Made by a program: the position numbers and the translations under genes
Source of the DNA: Microcella frigidaquae
Lineage (GTDB): Bacteria; Actinomycetota; Actinomycetes; Actinomycetales; Microbacteriaceae
Length of the DNA stretch: 64,000 bases
Assembly (NCBI RefSeq): GCF_014200395.1
Contig: NZ_JACHBS010000001.1
Coordinates: 372,001-436,000 of the forward strand
Direction: 5' to 3'
The notes under the pieces: model-generated
What the model was told of the DNA's origin: nothing
The model's database searches: none
Seen by the model: only the letters and a program-made list of their open reading frames with translations
In this document: positions 8,977 through 17,893 of the stretch, one piece after another
Layout: each line of letters begins with the position of its first letter
Position numbering within the stretch: position 1 is the first letter of the stretch

Positions 8977-9477
8977 TCAGGGCCGGGCGAACCAGTCGGC
9001 CTGGCGCACGGCGCGCATCGCCTCGCGCTTGATCTCGGGATCGAGGCCCTCGATGTAGAGGCGCCCCTCGAGGTGGTCGCACTCGTGCTGCAGGGCCTGA
9101 GCCATGAGGCCGTCGCCGCTCAGCTCGACGGTGCGACCGTCGAGATCGATGCCGACGACACGGGCCCACGGGTAGCGACGGCGCGGGAACCCGAAGCCGG
9201 GCACGCTGAGGCAGCCCTCCTCGACCGGCTCGGCCTCGCCCCGCACCTCGACCAGCTGGGGATTCAGGATGTACCCGACGATCCCGTCGACGTTGTAGCT
9301 GAAAGCGCGCAGGCCGACGCCGATCTGTGGGGCGGCGACGCCGGCACGGCCGGGCACGCGGACGGTGTCGAGGAGGTCGTCGACGAGGCGCCGAGCGGAG
9401 TCGTCGATGGATTCCACCGGGTCGGCGGGGCTGCGGAGAACGGGGTCGCCGAAGAGGCGGATGGGACGGACGGTCAT
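8977..9477 (-). CDS. def: Peptide deformylase
   Basis: Removes the formyl group from the N-terminal methionine of nascent proteins. The 166-residue protein has all three metal-enzyme motifs: GRAGVAAPQIG (motif 1), EEGCLSVPG (motif 2, metal Cys) and QHECDHLEG (motif 3, two metal His plus catalytic Glu). Length is normal for a type I/III deformylase. The start at 9477 lies 7 bp downstream of the stop of the MinD-like ATPase gene, so the two are probably cotranscribed, though no functional link is obvious. Confidence 0.95.
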   Translation of the reverse strand: MTVRPIRLFGDPVLRSPADPVESIDDSARRLVDDLLDTVRVPGRAGVAAPQIGVGLRAFSYNVDGIVGYILNPQLVEVRGEAEPVEEGCLSVPGFGFPRRRYPWARVVGIDLDGRTVELSGDGLMAQALQHECDHLEGRLYIEGLDPEIKREAMRAVRQADWFARP

Positions 9478-9484
9478 GCGGGCG

Positions 9485-10810
9485 TCAGACCCCGCGGCGC
9501 ACGGGCATGCCCTCCGCGACGAGCGCGGCGAGCTCGCGGGCGGCCTGCCGAGTGAGCGGCCGCAGGTCCTTCCACGAGATGACCGACCCGGCAGCGAGCT
9601 GCTCGTCGTACGGGATGCGGACGATCTCGCGCACGCGCGAGGCGAAGTGCGCCTCGATCTCCTCGAGCTTCACCAGGTTGGTGCCCTGGGTGGCCGTGTT
9701 GATGGCGACGACGGCGTCGCGCACGAGGTCACCATAACCGTTGGCCTCGAGCCAAGTGAGGGTCTCGCTTGCGAGGCGCGCCTCGTCGACGCTGCCTCCG
9801 GAGACGATCACCAGGGAGTCGGCGCGCTGGAGGGTCGCCCGCATCACCGAGTGCACGATGCCCGTACCGCAGTCGGTCAGCACGATCGAGTAGTACCGCG
9901 CTGCGAGATCGGCGACCACGTTGTAGTCGTTCTCGTCGAAGGCCTCGGAGAGCATCGGGTCGGTGTCCGAGGCGAGGATGTCGAGGCGCGTCTCGTCGCG
10001 CGACACGAGGGTCGAGAAGTCGGTGAAGCCCTGGATGCTCGCCGCGCGGTTCACGACGTCACGCACCGTGGCCCGGGTCTGACGGGCGACCCGCTCGGAG
10101 AGCGTGCCGCGGTCGGGGTTGGCGTCGATCGCGATGACCCGGTCGTCGCGGACCGAGGCGAGAGCCATGCCCAGCAGCGTCGTGATCGTGGTCTTGCCGA
10201 CGCCGCCCTTGCGGGTGAGGACAGGCACGAAGCGAGCGCCGCCCTCGAACGCCGTCGCGATGCGGGCGTCGATCTGCTTCCGCTCGCGCACCCGCCGCGA
10301 ATCGCCGAGGTTCACCAGATGGAACGTCGCGCCGTAGACCAGCGCGGGCCAGGCACCCTCCGGGGCAGGGCGCGACCGGCGACGCGGCTCGATGAGCCGA
10401 TCAGCCGTCAGCATCGCGGCCGACTCCGGGCCGTGGTGGACGCCGTCGAGCATGTCGCGACGACTGTAGACGCCCTCGGCGACGGGCAGCGGTGGCACCT
10501 CGACGACGGCCTCGGGTTCGATCTCGGGCGTCACGGCCACCGCGTGCAGGTCGTCGTGGTCGAGCTCGATCACCGTCGTGCCGGGCTCGCCGGTGACGAC
10601 GGGGGCAACGACGACCGCCGGGTCGACCCCGGCCTCGACGAGCGCAACGGCCTGCTCGTCCTCCGGCTGCTCGTGCACCGGCGCCGGAAGCTCGACCTCG
10701 ATCGTCAGCGACGCGGGGAGCGCGGAGGCGAGGCCCTCGTCGGAGGTCGGCTCGACGCCGTCGACGACAGCCGCCGGCTCGCTGCTCGGCTTCACGCGCT
10801 TCTGGACCAC
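9485..10810 (-). CDS. MinD/ParA-superfamily ATPase with disordered N-terminal region
   Basis: A 441-residue protein. Residues 1-110 are rich in Glu, Pro, Val and Ala and look disordered. A conserved linker (LVNLGDSRRVRERKQID) precedes the deviant Walker A loop RKGGVGKTT near residue 204. IAIDANPDRG and VLTDCGTGI provide switch and Walker B aspartates. MinD/ParA ATPases position proteins or DNA; this subgroup, with a long variable N-terminus, is widespread in actinobacteria and poorly defined. There is no ParB or MinC partner beside it. GTG at 10810 follows GAGAAGGG by several nt. TAGACT on the coding strand about 36 nt upstream may be its -10. Confidence 0.8.
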   Translation of the reverse strand: MVQKRVKPSSEPAAVVDGVEPTSDEGLASALPASLTIEVELPAPVHEQPEDEQAVALVEAGVDPAVVVAPVVTGEPGTTVIELDHDDLHAVAVTPEIEPEAVVEVPPLPVAEGVYSRRDMLDGVHHGPESAAMLTADRLIEPRRRSRPAPEGAWPALVYGATFHLVNLGDSRRVRERKQIDARIATAFEGGARFVPVLTRKGGVGKTTITTLLGMALASVRDDRVIAIDANPDRGTLSERVARQTRATVRDVVNRAASIQGFTDFSTLVSRDETRLDILASDTDPMLSEAFDENDYNVVADLAARYYSIVLTDCGTGIVHSVMRATLQRADSLVIVSGGSVDEARLASETLTWLEANGYGDLVRDAVVAINTATQGTNLVKLEEIEAHFASRVREIVRIPYDEQLAAGSVISWKDLRPLTRQAARELAALVAEGMPVRRGV

Positions 10811-10889
10811 CGGGGCACCCTTCTCGGCACTGGACGACTTCTCAGTCTACCGTCCGCACCGACACCGGTCCTCCGGCCCCGGCCTGCTC

Positions 10890-13800
10890 TCAGGTGGCGG
10901 CGATGACGATGAGCAGGTCGCCCGCCTCGCACTGCTGAGTGGCGGGGATCGCACGCCGCTGCACGACGCCCGCGACCGGTGCCGTGATCGCGGCCTCCAT
11001 CTTCATGGCCTCGATCGTGGCGACCGGCTGCCCGACCGCGACCCGGTCGCCCTCGGCGACCTGCAGGGTCACGACGCCCATGAACGGCGCGGCGACATGC
11101 CCGGGCTGACCGGGGTCGGCCTTCTCGGCGCTGGCGACGTCGACCGCGATGGCGCGATCGCGCACCGTCACCGGCCGCAATTGGCCGTTCAGCGTGGCCA
11201 TCACGCTGCGCATACCCCGCTCGTCGGGCTCGCCGATCGCCTCGAGAGCGACCAGCAGGCTCACGCCCTGCTCGATCTCGATGACGTGCTCGACACCCGG
11301 CTGCAGCCCGTACAGGTAGTCGGGCGTGGCGAGAACGGAGACATCGCCGTACTGCTCGCGCGTCTGGAGGAACTGCTGCGTCGGTTGCGGGAAGAGCAGC
11401 TGGTTGAGCATGAGGCGGCGATCGTCCGTCGAGCCGGCGAGCTTCGCACGCTGGTCGTCAGTGAGCGGCGTGATGCCGATCTTCGGCGTGCGCCCCTCGA
11501 GCACCTTCGAGCGGAAGGGCTCGGGCCAGCCGCCGGGGAGGTCGCCCAGCTCACCGGCCATGAAGCCGATCACCGAGTCAGGGATGTCGTAGTTCTGCGG
11601 GTTGGCCTCGAAATCAACGGGGTCGGCGCCGGCGGCCGCCATCTGCAGCGCGAGGTCGCCGACGACCTTCGAGGAGGGTGTGACCTTGGTCGGACGACCC
11701 AGGATCCGGTTCGCGGCCGCATACCAGTCCTCGATGAGCTCGAACCGGTCGCCGAGCCCGAGCGCGATGGCCTGCTGGCGCAGGTTCGACAGCTGGCCCC
11801 CGGGGATCTCATGGGTGTAGACACGACCGGTCGGGCCGGGCAGGCCCGACTCGAAGGGTGCGTAGGCGCGACGCACGGCCTCCCAGTACGGCTCGAGGTC
11901 GGCGACGTTCGCAAGGCCCAGCCCGGTGTCGCGCTCGGTGTGCTCGAGCGCGGCGACGAGCGCCGAGAGCGAGGGCTGCGACGTGGTGCCGGCCATCGGC
12001 GCACTCGCCGCATCGACGGCGTCGGCACCGGCGCGCGCGGCAGCCAGCAGGGTGGCGAGCTGACCCCCCGCCGTGTCGTGCGTGTGCACGTGCACCGGCA
12101 GATCGAAGCGCTCCCGCAGCGCGGCGACGAGCTTCTCGGCCGCGCCGGCGCGCAGCAGGCCGGCCATATCTTTGACCGCCAGGATGTGCGCGCCCGCCTC
12201 CGCCATCTGCTCGGCCAGACGCAGGTAGTAGTCGAGCGTGTACAGGGTCTCCGCCGGGTCGAGCAGGTCTCCGGTGTAGCACATGCCGACCTCGGCGACG
12301 CCGGTACCGGTGGCGAGAACGGCGTCGATCGCGGGGCGCATCTGGTCGACGTCGTTGAGAGCGTCGAAGATGCGGAAGATGTCCACGCCCGTCGCCGACG
12401 CCTCGGCCACGAAGGCGTCGGTGACCTCGGTCGGGTAGGGCGTGTAGCCGACGGTGTTGCGCCCGCGCAGCAGCATCTGGATCGCCACGTTGGGCAGGGC
12501 CTCTCGCATGGCGGCGAGACGCTGCCACGGGTCCTCCCCGAGGAAGCGGAGGGCGACGTCGTAGGTGGCGCCGCCCCAGGCCTCGACACTGAGCAGCCCC
12601 GGCGTCAGGCGGGCGACGTGCGGCATCACCCGCACGAGGTCGGCCGTGCGCACCCGGGTGGCGAGCAGCGACTGGTGGGCATCCCGGAACGTCGTGTCGG
12701 TGACGGCGAGTGCGGTCTGTGCGCGCAGCGCCGCCGCGAATCCGGCCGGGCCGAGCTGCTGCAGGCGCTGCCGCGAGCCTTCCGGCGCAGGCGCCGCAAG
12801 ATCGACCGCGGGCAGCTTGAGAGCAGGGTCGATGACGCCCTCCCCGGCACCGTTCGGCTGGTTGACGGTCACGTCGGCCAGCCAGCTGAGCAGCTTCGTG
12901 CCGCGGTCCTTCGACGGGTTGGTGCGCACCAGCTCCGGGCGCTCGTCGATGAAGGAGGTGCTGAGGTCGCCGGCCTGGAACGCCGGGTCGTCGAGCACCG
13001 CCTGCAGGAAGGCGATGTTGGTGGTGACGCCGCGGATGCGGAACTCGGCGAGCCCGCGACGGGCTCGTGCGACGGCGGCCGGGAAGTCTCGGCCGCGGCA
13101 CGTCATCTTGGCGAGCATCGAGTCGAAGTGCGGGCTCACCTGGGCACCCGCGGCGACGGTGCCACCGTCGAGGCGCACCCCGGCGCCGCCCGGCGAGCGG
13201 TAGGTCGTGATCTTGCCGGTGTCGGGGCGGAATCCCGCGGCCGGGTCCTCGGTCGTGATACGGCACTGCAGGGCGGCACCGCGCAGGTGCAGCTGCTCCT
13301 GCCGCAGGCCCAGTTCGGCGAGCGTCTGCCCGTAGGCGATGCGCATCTGCGACTGCACGAGGTCGACGTCGGTGACCTCCTCGGTCACGGTGTGCTCGAC
13401 CTGGATGCGCGGGTTCATCTCGATGAACACGTGCTTGCCGGCCCGCTCCCCCGCGGTGTCGAGAAGGAACTCGACAGTGCCCGCGTTGACGTAGCCGATC
13501 GAGCGGGCGAAGGCCACCGCATCCCGGTACATCGCCTGGCGGATGCTGTCGTCGAGGTTCGGCGCGGGCGCGATCTCGACCACCTTCTGGTGGCGGCGCT
13601 GCACGGAGCAGTCGCGCTCGAACAGGTGCACGGTCTCGCCCGTGGCGTCGGCGAGGATCTGCACCTCGATGTGGCGCGGGCGCACGACGGCCTGCTCGAC
13701 GAACATCGTGGGGTCGCCGAACGCGCTGTCGGCCTCGCGCATCGCAGCCTCGAGCGCGGCGCGGAGGTCCTCCCGTCGCTCGACCCGGCGCATGCCGCGA

Positions 13801-14294
13801 CCGCCACCGCCCGCCACGGCCTTCGCGAAGACAGGGAAGCCGATCTCGTCGGCGGCGGCGAGGAGCACCTCGATGTCGGTGGTCGCCGGGCTCGAGGCCA
13901 GCACGGGAACCCCCGCCGCGATCGCGCGCTCTTTCGCGGTGACCTTGTTGCCCGCCATCTCGAGCACCGCGCGCGGCGGGCCGATGAACGCGATGCCCGC
14001 GTCGGCGGCGGCCTGGGCGAGGTCGGGGTTCTCGCTCAGGAAGCCGTAGCCGGGGTAGATCGCGTCGGCGCCCGAGAGCTTCGCGACGCGGATGATCTCG
14101 TCGACATCGAGGTACGCGCGCACCGGATGCCCGGGCTCGCCGATCTGATAGGCCTCGTCGGCCTTCAGCCGATGCATCGAGTTGCGGTCCTCATGGGGGA
14201 ACACCGCGACGGTCTTCGCGCCCAGCTCGTAGGCGGCGCGGAAGGCGCGGATCGCAATCTCTCCGCGGTTGGCGACAAGGATCTTCCGAAACAT
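10890..14294 (-). CDS. pyc: Pyruvate carboxylase
   Basis: Biotin enzyme making oxaloacetate from pyruvate and bicarbonate with ATP; the main anaplerotic step. The single 1134-residue chain has the complete order: biotin carboxylase (1 to about 450, starting MFRKILVANRGEIAIRAFRAA; ATP-grasp loop GGGGRGMRRV), carboxyltransferase (about 530-800, VTDTTFRDAHQSL, metal histidines in VHVHTHDT), PC tetramerisation domain, and biotinyl domain with biotinyl-Lys in EAMKMEA near residue 1097. Length is normal. It is divergent from the ParA gene at 14408. Confidence 0.97.
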   Translation of the reverse strand: MFRKILVANRGEIAIRAFRAAYELGAKTVAVFPHEDRNSMHRLKADEAYQIGEPGHPVRAYLDVDEIIRVAKLSGADAIYPGYGFLSENPDLAQAAADAGIAFIGPPRAVLEMAGNKVTAKERAIAAGVPVLASSPATTDIEVLLAAADEIGFPVFAKAVAGGGGRGMRRVERREDLRAALEAAMREADSAFGDPTMFVEQAVVRPRHIEVQILADATGETVHLFERDCSVQRRHQKVVEIAPAPNLDDSIRQAMYRDAVAFARSIGYVNAGTVEFLLDTAGERAGKHVFIEMNPRIQVEHTVTEEVTDVDLVQSQMRIAYGQTLAELGLRQEQLHLRGAALQCRITTEDPAAGFRPDTGKITTYRSPGGAGVRLDGGTVAAGAQVSPHFDSMLAKMTCRGRDFPAAVARARRGLAEFRIRGVTTNIAFLQAVLDDPAFQAGDLSTSFIDERPELVRTNPSKDRGTKLLSWLADVTVNQPNGAGEGVIDPALKLPAVDLAAPAPEGSRQRLQQLGPAGFAAALRAQTALAVTDTTFRDAHQSLLATRVRTADLVRVMPHVARLTPGLLSVEAWGGATYDVALRFLGEDPWQRLAAMREALPNVAIQMLLRGRNTVGYTPYPTEVTDAFVAEASATGVDIFRIFDALNDVDQMRPAIDAVLATGTGVAEVGMCYTGDLLDPAETLYTLDYYLRLAEQMAEAGAHILAVKDMAGLLRAGAAEKLVAALRERFDLPVHVHTHDTAGGQLATLLAAARAGADAVDAASAPMAGTTSQPSLSALVAALEHTERDTGLGLANVADLEPYWEAVRRAYAPFESGLPGPTGRVYTHEIPGGQLSNLRQQAIALGLGDRFELIEDWYAAANRILGRPTKVTPSSKVVGDLALQMAAAGADPVDFEANPQNYDIPDSVIGFMAGELGDLPGGWPEPFRSKVLEGRTPKIGITPLTDDQRAKLAGSTDDRRLMLNQLLFPQPTQQFLQTREQYGDVSVLATPDYLYGLQPGVEHVIEIEQGVSLLVALEAIGEPDERGMRSVMATLNGQLRPVTVRDRAIAVDVASAEKADPGQPGHVAAPFMGVVTLQVAEGDRVAVGQPVATIEAMKMEAAITAPVAGVVQRRAIPATQQCEAGDLLIVIAAT

Positions 14295-14407
14295 CGTGTC
14301 CTCTCGGAAATCGGCCCGGGTGGGGGTCGACAGGGCTCCGGTGGTGGCGGGCCGAGGTCGGTGCGCGTGCGCGCTTCTCCACCCTAGTGAAGGTAAGGTC
14401 GGTACTC

Positions 14408-15211
14408 GTGCACGTACTGAGCATCAGCTCTCTCAAGGGGGGCGTGGGCAAGACGACGGTCACGCTGGGTCTGGCGTCGGCCGCGTTCTCGCGCGGTCTT
14501 CGGACCCTCGTGGTCGACCTCGACCCCCAGTCGGATGCCTCGACGGGGATGGACGTGCAGGTCGCCGGGCACCTCACGATCGCCGACGTTCTCGCCGGTC
14601 CGAAAGAGCGCACGGTGCGTCAGGCGATCACCTCGAGCGGCTGGACCCGCGGGCGACCGGGCACGGTGGACGTGCTGATCGGGAGCCCGAGCGCCATCAA
14701 TTTCGACGGCCCGCACCCGAGCATCCGCGAGATCTGGAAACTCGAGGAGGCGCTCGCTCACGTCGAGGCCGACTACGACCTCGTCCTCGTCGACTGCGCT
14801 CCCTCGCTCAACGCCCTCACCCGTACGGCCTGGGCGGCGAGTGACCGCGTCGTGGTCGTCACCGAGCCGGGACTCTTCTCCGTCGCCGCCGCCGACCGGG
14901 CTCTGCGGGCGATCGAGGAGATCCGCCGCGGCCTCTCCCCCCGCCTCCAGCCCCTCGGCATCATCGTGAACCGGGCCCGCGTGCAGTCGCTCGAGCACCA
15001 GTTCCGCATCAAGGAGCTGCGCGACATGTTCGGCCCGCTCGTGCTCTCGCCCCAGCTGCCCGAGCGCACCTCGCTGCAGCAGGCGCAGGGCGCGGCAAAG
15101 CCGCTGCACGTGTGGCCCGGCGACAGCGCGCAGGAGATGGCGCGCAACTTCGATCAGCTGCTCGAGCGCGTCATGCGCGCCGCCCGCATGGGCGAGTACG
15201 CGGGCCAGTAG
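14408..15211 (+). CDS. ParA-family ATPase
   Basis: A 267-residue cytoplasmic ATPase: MHVLSISSLKGGVGKTTVTL carries the deviant Walker A loop at the N-terminus, VVDLDPQSDAST the switch I/Walker A' Asp, and LVLVDCAPSLN Walker B. These proteins segregate DNA or localise complexes. No parB is adjacent, so it is probably an orphan ParA rather than the main chromosomal one. I chose GTG at 14408 because TAAGGT (14394-14399) lies 8 nt upstream and the protein then starts directly at the P-loop strand; a GTG at 14387 would add seven residues. The last codons and stop lie inside a 35-bp tandem repeat. Confidence 0.88.
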   Translation: MHVLSISSLKGGVGKTTVTLGLASAAFSRGLRTLVVDLDPQSDASTGMDVQVAGHLTIADVLAGPKERTVRQAITSSGWTRGRPGTVDVLIGSPSAINFDGPHPSIREIWKLEEALAHVEADYDLVLVDCAPSLNALTRTAWAASDRVVVVTEPGLFSVAAADRALRAIEEIRRGLSPRLQPLGIIVNRARVQSLEHQFRIKELRDMFGPLVLSPQLPERTSLQQAQGAAKPLHVWPGDSAQEMARNFDQLLERVMRAARMGEYAGQ

Positions 15212-15324
15212 GCCTGCGTACGATCAGGCGCAGCGCGGGCCAGTAGGCCTGCGTACCATCAGGCGCAGCGCGGGCCAGTAGGCCTGCGTACCATCAGGCG
15301 CAGCGCGGGCCAGTAGGCCTGCGT
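15201..15324. repeat. 35-bp tandem repeat, about 3.5 copies, covering the parA stop codon
   Basis: Copies begin at 15201, 15236, 15271 and 15306 (the last is partial). Each starts CGGGCCAGTAGGCCTGCGTA and ends CAGGCGCAG plus CG. The first copy differs from the next two at one base (TACGATCAGG against TACCATCAGG). The first copy contains the terminal Gly-Gln codons and the TAG stop of the ParA gene. Each copy can fold as GCCTG/CAGGC. There are no spacers, so this is not CRISPR. Replication slippage of the gene's 3' end is the simple origin; a repeated-terminator role is possible. Confidence 0.9.
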
Positions 15325-15347
15325 CGAGAAGGGCGCGTAGCGACCGG

Positions 15348-15893
15348 CTACGAGGCGCGCGAGGCGCGGCGCGCTGCGAGCTCGTCAGCCGGGTCGGCAG
15401 CCGGCGTCGAGTCGAGCTCGACGAGCGAGCTCTCCACCTCGCGGAGGACCTTGCCGACGGCGATGCCGAAGACGCCCTGACCACGGCTGACGAGGTCGAT
15501 GACCTCATCGTCACTGGTGCACAGGTACACGCTGGCGCCGTCGCTCATGAGCGTGGTCTGGGCGAGGTCGTTGACCCCGGCTTCGCGCAGCTGGTTCACG
15601 GCGGTGCGGATCTGCTGGAGAGAGATGCCGGTGTCGAGCAGGCGCTTGACGAGCTTGAGCACGAGGATGTCGCGGAAGCCGTAGAGGCGCTGGGTGCCGG
15701 AACCGGCCGCCCCGCGGACGGTGGGCTCGACGAGCTCGGTGCGCGCCCAGTAGTCGAGCTGGCGGTAGGAGATACCGGCGGCGCGTGCGGCGACGGCCCC
15801 GCGGTAGCCCGCCTGGTCGTCGAGCTCGGGCAGACCGTCGGTGAAGAGGAGCCCGAGGTCGTAGCGCTCGTCGCGCTGCTCAGCGTCGGTCAT
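15348..15893 (-). CDS. MerR-family regulator, Rv1830-like
   Basis: A 181-residue transcription factor. An N-terminal MerR winged helix (about residues 30-100: GYRGAVAARAAGISYRQLDY then a recognition region, TQRLYGFRDILVLKLVKRLL) precedes a short C-terminal effector/dimer part ending in a charged tail. No metal-binding cysteines are visible. Together with garA and the second merR upstream this matches the actinobacterial Rv1827-Rv1830 neighbourhood, where Rv1830 is the second MerR. The bifunctional-nuclease (DUF151) gene normally found between the two regulators is absent here. Targets are unknown. ATG start at 15893. Confidence 0.85.
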   Translation of the reverse strand: MTDAEQRDERYDLGLLFTDGLPELDDQAGYRGAVAARAAGISYRQLDYWARTELVEPTVRGAAGSGTQRLYGFRDILVLKLVKRLLDTGISLQQIRTAVNQLREAGVNDLAQTTLMSDGASVYLCTSDDEVIDLVSRGQGVFGIAVGKVLREVESSLVELDSTPAADPADELAARRASRAS

Positions 15894-15913
15894 GACCCCT
15901 ACCTAACCTTCAT

Positions 15914-15921
15914 CGTTAACG
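15914..15921. promoter_or_regulatory. CGTTAACG palindrome upstream of the second merR
   Basis: In the 117-bp gap between the two merR genes, CGTTAACG lies about 20 bp upstream of the ATG at 15893, within an AT-richer stretch (ACCTTCATCGTTAACGTGAC). It could be part of an operator or promoter for the downstream merR. Nothing else is evident in this gap. Confidence 0.3.
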
Positions 15922-16010
15922 TGACAGTTGGTGCCACGCCGTTCAGAGTAGCGAGCCGTCCCGCGTCGACAGGAGACATCCGCTCGAACACGTCGGCGTG
16001 TCGGGCCCGA

Positions 16011-16715
16011 CTACGACTGTAGCCTGCCGAGTGCCGAACGGATCAGGCTCGACCGCACGATCTCGAGCTGTCCCGCGATCTCGCGCGCGAGCTCGGCGGC
16101 CTTCGCACGGCTCGACGGATCGTTGCGGCGCGCCACCGGGATCAGGGCGCTCTCGATGAGGCCGAGCTCACGCTCGGCGGCCGCCCGGAATCCGCGCAGG
16201 TGGCGCGGCTCGATGCCGGATCGCTGCAGCTCCACGAGGGCCCGCAGCACCTGCAGGGCGTCGTCGCCGAAGGTCTCGCCCGCGGCGATGAGCGAGGCGC
16301 TGATCGCGTCGGTCAGCAGGGCCGGGGTCGCACCCGCCTCGCGGACCAGCTCGGCACGGGTGTAGCGGCGGTCGGTGGCAAGCATGGAGGCGGCGAGCGG
16401 GGCATCGGCGAGCAGCGCCGGGGTGCGCCCCGCCTCGAGCTCATCGAGGTAGTGCTTGATGACCTTGAGCCGCAGCGAGTGCTCGCGCTGCAGCGTGAGG
16501 ATGATGCGGAGCCGCTCGACATCGCCCGCCGAGAACTTGCGGTAGCCCGCCTCCGTGCGCGTCGGGGAGACCAGCTGCTGCTCCTCGAGGAACCGCAGCT
16601 TCGAGGGCGTCAGCTCGGGGAACTCCGGACTCAGCTTGGCCAGCACCTGCCCGATGCTGAGGAGCCCGACGGCCGGGACCGGTCGCGCCGCCGCGGCCGA
16701 TGACCGCGCCGCCAT
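16011..16715 (-). CDS. ftsR: MerR-family regulator, FtsR (Rv1828)-like
   Basis: A 234-residue regulator. The N-terminal MerR domain (about 20-90) has LLSIGQVLAKLSPEFPELTPSKLRFLEEQQLVSP and AGYRKFSAGDVERLRIIL, typical of the family whose Corynebacterium member FtsR activates ftsZ. The C-terminal part is mostly helical. ATG at 16715 shares its A with the last base of the garA TGA, so translation is coupled to garA. The frame stays open further upstream but only over garA. The order pgsA-garA-merR supports the assignment; the symbol is by synteny and resemblance. Confidence 0.85.
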   Translation of the reverse strand: MAARSSAAAARPVPAVGLLSIGQVLAKLSPEFPELTPSKLRFLEEQQLVSPTRTEAGYRKFSAGDVERLRIILTLQREHSLRLKVIKHYLDELEAGRTPALLADAPLAASMLATDRRYTRAELVREAGATPALLTDAISASLIAAGETFGDDALQVLRALVELQRSGIEPRHLRGFRAAAERELGLIESALIPVARRNDPSSRAKAAELAREIAGQLEIVRSSLIRSALGRLQS

Positions 16716-17182
16716 CAGGCGCCCGGCGCGAGGTCGATGCGGGAGGCGTAGAAGGTGAGGTGGTACTTGCCGACCTGCACCTCGCACCCGTCGGTGAGCA
16801 CGACGGTGTCCTCGATCCGATCACCCGCCATGAACGTGCCGTTGAGCGACCCGAGGTCGCGGACGGAGAACTGCCGCCCCTGCCGCAGGAAGGCGGCGTG
16901 CTTGCGCGAGACAGTCACGTCGTCGAGGAAGATGTCGGCCTCCGGATGACGGCCCGCGACGGTCACGTCGGCGTCGAGCAGGAAGCGGGCACCGGCGTTC
17001 GGGCCGCGACGGACGATCAGCAGCGCGGAACCGGACGGCAGGGCGGCGATGACCTCCTGCTCCTCGGGGCTCACACCGGCCTCGAGGGCGGCCAGCTGCG
17101 CCGCGAACTCCGGCCCGAAGTGGGCCGTCGTCTCGTGCGGGCGGTAGGCGCCGTCGCTCGTGCCGGGCGTGCTGTCAGTCAT
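16715..17182 (-). CDS. garA: GarA/OdhI FHA-domain regulator of central metabolism
   Basis: A 155-residue phosphothreonine-binding protein. In its unphosphorylated form this family inhibits 2-oxoglutarate dehydrogenase and tunes glutamate metabolism; phosphorylation at an N-terminal ETT motif makes the FHA domain bind its own tail. Here HETTAHFGPEF (residues about 16-26) holds that motif. The FHA core (about 52-140) has VAGRHPEADIFLDD, VTVSRKHAAF and LGSLNGTF, with the phosphopeptide-binding Arg, Ser, His and Asn. Its start overlaps the pgsA stop by 8 bp and its stop overlaps the ftsR start. Confidence 0.95.
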   Translation of the reverse strand: MTDSTPGTSDGAYRPHETTAHFGPEFAAQLAALEAGVSPEEQEVIAALPSGSALLIVRRGPNAGARFLLDADVTVAGRHPEADIFLDDVTVSRKHAAFLRQGRQFSVRDLGSLNGTFMAGDRIEDTVVLTDGCEVQVGKYHLTFYASRIDLAPGA

Positions 17183-17831
17183 CCATCGACCTCCTCTGGA
17201 CGCCCAGCGTATCCGATGCCGCCGGGGCCTCCTCCCTCGCTCGCGCGGTCACGGCCCGCGTCTGACGGACGTACAGGATGCCCGCCCACCAGTACAGAAA
17301 GGCCCCCCACAGCGTGAACGCCCAGCCGAGGGGATCGCTGTAGGGCTGCAGCATCGGGAAGGCCTGGCCGAGCACGAGGAGTGGGAGCGCGTAGAACAGG
17401 GCGAAGGTGGCGACCTTGCCCAGGTGGTGCACCGGCAGCGGGCCGTAGCCGTGCCGCGCGAGCACGATGCCGAGCCCAGCGAGCAGCACGTCGCGGCCGA
17501 CGATGACGGCTACGATCCACCACGGCACGACCTCGCGCACGGCGAGCGCGATCACGGCGGCGAAGATGAACAGGCGATCAGCGGCCGGGTCGAGCAGCTG
17601 GCCGAGCCGCGTGATCTGCCCGAACCGGCGGGCGATGATGCCATCGAGGAAGTCGCTGACGCTCGACACCACGATCACGATGAGCGCCGCGACGTCCTCG
17701 CCGATGAGCACGAGCACCAGGAAGACCGGCACAAGGAGGATGCGCAGGGCGCTGAGCGCGTTCGGCACCGTGAGGATGCGATCGCTCACGGGGGGCCCCG
17801 GAGGGACTGAGGCTCTCTCGGGCTCCGACAC
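17175..17831 (-). CDS. CDP-alcohol phosphatidyltransferase (PgsA-like)
   Basis: A 218-residue integral membrane enzyme of phospholipid synthesis that swaps CMP of CDP-diacylglycerol for an alcohol, probably glycerol 3-phosphate. The catalytic signature is SDFLDGIIARRFGQ followed by LGQLLDPAADR, giving DX2DGX2ARX8GX3DX3D around residues 59-86. About five membrane segments follow. GTG at 17831 has AGTCTA (TAGACT on the coding strand) 6 nt upstream, so it looks leaderless. It is first in an operon with garA and ftsR, as pgsA2 lies close to garA in mycobacteria. The exact alcohol cannot be fixed from sequence. Confidence 0.88.
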   Translation of the reverse strand: MSEPERASVPPGPPVSDRILTVPNALSALRILLVPVFLVLVLIGEDVAALIVIVVSSVSDFLDGIIARRFGQITRLGQLLDPAADRLFIFAAVIALAVREVVPWWIVAVIVGRDVLLAGLGIVLARHGYGPLPVHHLGKVATFALFYALPLLVLGQAFPMLQPYSDPLGWAFTLWGAFLYWWAGILYVRQTRAVTARAREEAPAASDTLGVQRRSMDD

Positions 17832-17893
17832 GCGCCCAGTCTAGTGAGGCGGAGCACGACCGCCAGTGGGCATCCGGCGTACGCTACGTCGCT

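Noticed and set aside
10578..14387. A 1269-codon open frame on the + strand opposite pyruvate carboxylase
   Set aside because: High-GC antisense frame: composition is Arg/Gly/Val/His-rich with no domains, while the other strand encodes an intact pyruvate carboxylase.
15201..15324. CRISPR array
   Set aside because: The 35-bp units are directly contiguous with no spacers, and no cas gene is present.
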